Positions 5,583-7,509 of a stretch of 7,509 nt of DNA are shown here, in pieces (position 1 is the stretch's first letter; each line of letters starts with the position of its first letter). Made by a program: the position numbers and the translations under genes. The notes beneath the pieces are model-generated. The model made no database searches, was not told where the DNA came from, and worked only from the letters and a program-made list of their open reading frames with translations. Source of the stretch: Actinomycetes bacterium. Lineage in GTDB: Bacteria; Actinomycetota; Acidimicrobiia; Acidimicrobiales; Bog-793. The stretch is taken from NCBI GenBank assembly GCA_021823365.1, contig JAKAOD010000141.1, forward strand, positions 1 through 7,509, in the 5' to 3' direction.

Positions 5583-7148
5583 ATGTCCGAAGAAACCATT
5601 CCTGTCCCGTTGGAGACGGAGCTCGACGCCTTCTTTGCCCAGTACACCGCCTCGGACCAGGCCCGGGGCCTCGTCTACGGGCTCACCGCGGCCGAAGGGC
5701 TCGTTCACTGGCGAGGGTTCGGAGTGGCCAACGACGACGGCCTCGCCCCCGATGCCGACACGCTCTTCCCGATCGCTTCGATGTCCAAGAGCTTCGTCGC
5801 CTGCGCCGGCCTGATCGCTCGGGACGCCGGCCACCTCTCGCTCGACGACCCGATCACCGCCTACGTGCCCGAATTCGCGATGGCCGGTGAGAACGTGCTG
5901 GCCGAAGACCCTCCGACGGTGGAAATGCTGTTCAGCATGTGCGGCGGGCTGACGGAGGACAACTCGTGGGTCGATCCTTTCATCGACCTCCCGACCGAGA
6001 CGCTGCTCGCTCAGCTCGAGCGGGGCGTTCGGTTCAGTCACTACCCCGGTGCCGAGTACGAGTACTCCAACCTCGGGTTCGCTCTCGCCGGCCTGGCGGT
6101 CAGCAGGGCAGTCGGCCAGCCTTTGGGGGCCTACATCCGTGAGGTGCTCTTCGAGCCGCTCGGCCTGACGTCGACCTATTTCGACAACGCCTCGCCGGTT
6201 GGGACTGCGCGGGCCACCGGGTACTCGCTCGACGCGGACGCCAATTGGGTGCCGTTCGCACCGCAAGCTTCGGACGCCTTCGCGGCCGCTGGAGGCATCG
6301 TCAGCACGGTGCGGGATCTGGCCCGGTGGATCACCTGGCTCGGCTCGGCCTTCCGGCCCGCCGAGGGCCCGGACGTCAATGCCGTCTTGAGCCGGACCTC
6401 CCGCCGGGAGCTTCAGCGGACGCACATCGTCGGTCCACCGGCTCTCGCTGTCGATGCCGCAGGTGCGATCCACGTCGTCAACAGTGGCTATGCCCTGGGG
6501 ATCAGGGTCGCCAGCGACCTTCACCGAGGGACGCTCCTCTCGCATGCCGGAGGTCTGCCAGGGTTCAAGCTGTTCATGACCTGGCACCCCGTTTCGGGTC
6601 GGGGTGCCGTCGTGCTCACCAACAGCCACCGCGGCGACCCCGCCTCCATGTGCAGCGACGCGCTCGGGCGCGTGCTGGCTCGAGACGAAGCTCCCGCGTC
6701 CTCAGTGGCACTTTGGCCCGAGACCGTCGCCCTGCAGGGGCGGGTGGACGGGCTGATCCGGCACTGGGACGACGCCGTGGCTTCGGAGGTGCTGGCACCC
6801 AACGTGAACTTCGATCGTCCCTTGATCGAGCGCCGGGCGGAGATCGAGCGACTGTCAGCCGACGTGGGGCCGCTCCTTGCCCCCGGTCCCCGGCCCGAGT
6901 TCGTCTCCGCCATCACCCCGGCCGATGTCACCTGGGCCATTCCAGGCGAGCGGGGCGAGCTCCTGTGCATGATCCACCTGACCCCTGTTCAGCCGGTGCA
7001 GGTCCAGGAGCTCGTGATCAAAGCGTTCTCGGCTGGCCGACCCCGCGTCGCGATCCCGACGGACATCTCGCCGCGGCGCGCTTCACTGGGGACCGCCTAC
7101 GTCACCCCGATCACCAACGTGCGCCTCGAGCGGCGAGAGAGCTCGTGA
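5583..7148 (+). CDS. Cytoplasmic serine hydrolase, beta-lactamase / class C PBP family, with C-terminal extra domain
   Basis: This is a serine hydrolase of the family that includes class C beta-lactamases, DD-peptidases, D-aminopeptidase and esterases (Beta-lactamase domain, Pfam PF00144). The three active-site motifs are present: S66-M-S-K69 (nucleophile Ser and base Lys), Y161-S-N163, and H321-A-G323 in place of KTG, followed by GLPGF. Other family marks are the LSLDDPITAYVPEF block (85-98) and EPLGLTSTYF (191-200). There is no signal peptide, so it should act in the cytoplasm, which argues against an antibiotic-resistance or cell-wall role. The catalytic domain spans about 10-365. Residues 380-521 form an additional region with NVNFDRPLIERRAEIERL (407-424) that I recall from other actinobacterial serine hydrolases but cannot name. 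At 521 residues it is longer than simple beta-lactamases. Placement between peptide permeases and a D-amino-acid dehydrogenase suggests cleavage of imported peptides with D-residues, an inference; esterase or amidase activity is equally open from motifs alone. Confidence 0.9.
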   Translation: MSEETIPVPLETELDAFFAQYTASDQARGLVYGLTAAEGLVHWRGFGVANDDGLAPDADTLFPIASMSKSFVACAGLIARDAGHLSLDDPITAYVPEFAMAGENVLAEDPPTVEMLFSMCGGLTEDNSWVDPFIDLPTETLLAQLERGVRFSHYPGAEYEYSNLGFALAGLAVSRAVGQPLGAYIREVLFEPLGLTSTYFDNASPVGTARATGYSLDADANWVPFAPQASDAFAAAGGIVSTVRDLARWITWLGSAFRPAEGPDVNAVLSRTSRRELQRTHIVGPPALAVDAAGAIHVVNSGYALGIRVASDLHRGTLLSHAGGLPGFKLFMTWHPVSGRGAVVLTNSHRGDPASMCSDALGRVLARDEAPASSVALWPETVALQGRVDGLIRHWDDAVASEVLAPNVNFDRPLIERRAEIERLSADVGPLLAPGPRPEFVSAITPADVTWAIPGERGELLCMIHLTPVQPVQVQELVIKAFSAGRPRVAIPTDISPRRASLGTAYVTPITNVRLERRESS

Positions 7149-7509
7149 GCTCGCAAGCCGCGGCTGACCGCGAGCGCGAGCGCGTTCAGCCTGATGGCAG
7201 CGACAGCTCACGTGGCTACCGCATCCCTGCCCGGGTCACCGTGATCGGGGCCGGCATCGTTGGCCTGTCGTGCGCGTGGTCGCTGCAGGAGCACGGTATC
7301 GAGGTGCGCGTGGTGGACCGGGCGCGTCCGGGAGCAGGCGCCTCGTGGCAGAACGCGGGATACGTCTCCCCTGCCATCTGCGCGCCGCTGCCCGAGCCGA
7401 GCATCCTCCGCTACGGGGTGCGCGCCGTCTTGAGCCCGCGATCACCCGTCGGCCTGGTGCACGCCACCGATCCTCGGCTGGTCCGCTTCCTGGCCGCCAT
7501 GGTCCACAG
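7145..7509 (+). CDS. DadA-like FAD-dependent D-amino-acid dehydrogenase, 3'-truncated by the window edge
   Basis: Only the first 121 codons are present and the frame stays open to the last base. It belongs to the FAD-dependent DAO-fold oxidoreductases. The N-terminal Rossmann motif is VIGAGIVGL with GxGxxG at 35-40, and the acidic residue ending the second strand (VRVVDR) is D58. The block GASWQNAGYVSPAICAPLP, from about residue 66, corresponds to the S.gNAG.isP....P region characteristic of DadA-type D-amino-acid dehydrogenases, and RYGVRAVLSPRSPVG then DPRLVRFL also fit. The expected reaction is oxidative deamination of D-amino acids to 2-oxo acids and ammonia. The GTG start overlaps the hydrolase stop by 4 bases (GTGA, 7145-7148), implying translational coupling. 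It leaves a polar tail of about 32 residues (ADRERERVQ) ahead of the FAD motif, unusual for DadA, where the motif is near residue 5. Substrate range and cofactor-site completeness cannot be checked because the rest is missing. Confidence 0.85.
   Translation, partial: MSSQAAADRERERVQPDGSDSSRGYRIPARVTVIGAGIVGLSCAWSLQEHGIEVRVVDRARPGAGASWQNAGYVSPAICAPLPEPSILRYGVRAVLSPRSPVGLVHATDPRLVRFLAAMVH

Noticed and set aside
5322..6629. 435-codon minus-strand open frame opposite the hydrolase gene
   Set aside because: The plus-strand frame has all three catalytic motifs of its family, while the antisense product has no domain and an unnatural Arg/Pro/Gly-rich composition.
5583..7148. Antibiotic-resistance beta-lactamase
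   Set aside because: The fold matches, but there is no signal peptide, the third motif is HAG, the protein carries a large extra domain and its neighbours are a peptide importer and an amino-acid oxidoreductase.

Overview
The window is GC-rich DNA with strong G/C preference at third codon positions and GTG as well as ATG starts. The gene families fit a high-GC actinobacterium. A lineage near Acidimicrobiia is possible from the style of the binding protein and hydrolase, but this is recall, not a test. All supported genes are on the + strand, and no tRNA, rRNA, CRISPR array or insertion sequence was seen.

Layout: (1) bases 1-1203, the end of an unrecognised helix-rich protein whose reading frame is open to the left edge; (2) bases 1204-1537, a non-coding gap with a two-copy 21-bp tandem repeat, a 14-bp palindrome and the presumed promoter region of what follows; (3) bases 1538-5380, a peptide-type ABC importer without ATPases in view: a secreted family 5 solute-binding protein, a 91-base gap with a strong stem-loop, then a DppB-type and a DppC-type permease joined by a 4-base GTGA overlap; (4) bases 5381-5582, a gap with two more stem-loops; (5) bases 5583-7148, a serine hydrolase of the beta-lactamase/class C penicillin-binding-protein fold with all three active-site motifs, no signal peptide and an extra C-terminal domain; (6) base 7145 to the right edge, the start of a DadA-like FAD-dependent D-amino-acid dehydrogenase, also joined by a GTGA overlap.

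The most interesting reading is that parts 3, 5 and 6 form one catabolic unit. The binding protein and permeases would import short peptides, a cytoplasmic serine hydrolase related to D-aminopeptidases and DD-peptidases would cut them, and a D-amino-acid dehydrogenase would oxidise the released D-residues to 2-oxo acids. The individual family calls rest on motifs in the sequence. The joint pathway, and the D-configuration of the substrate, are inference from gene order and the translational coupling of the last two genes. The transporter ATPases that such a system needs are absent between the permeases and the hydrolase and must lie further downstream or elsewhere.
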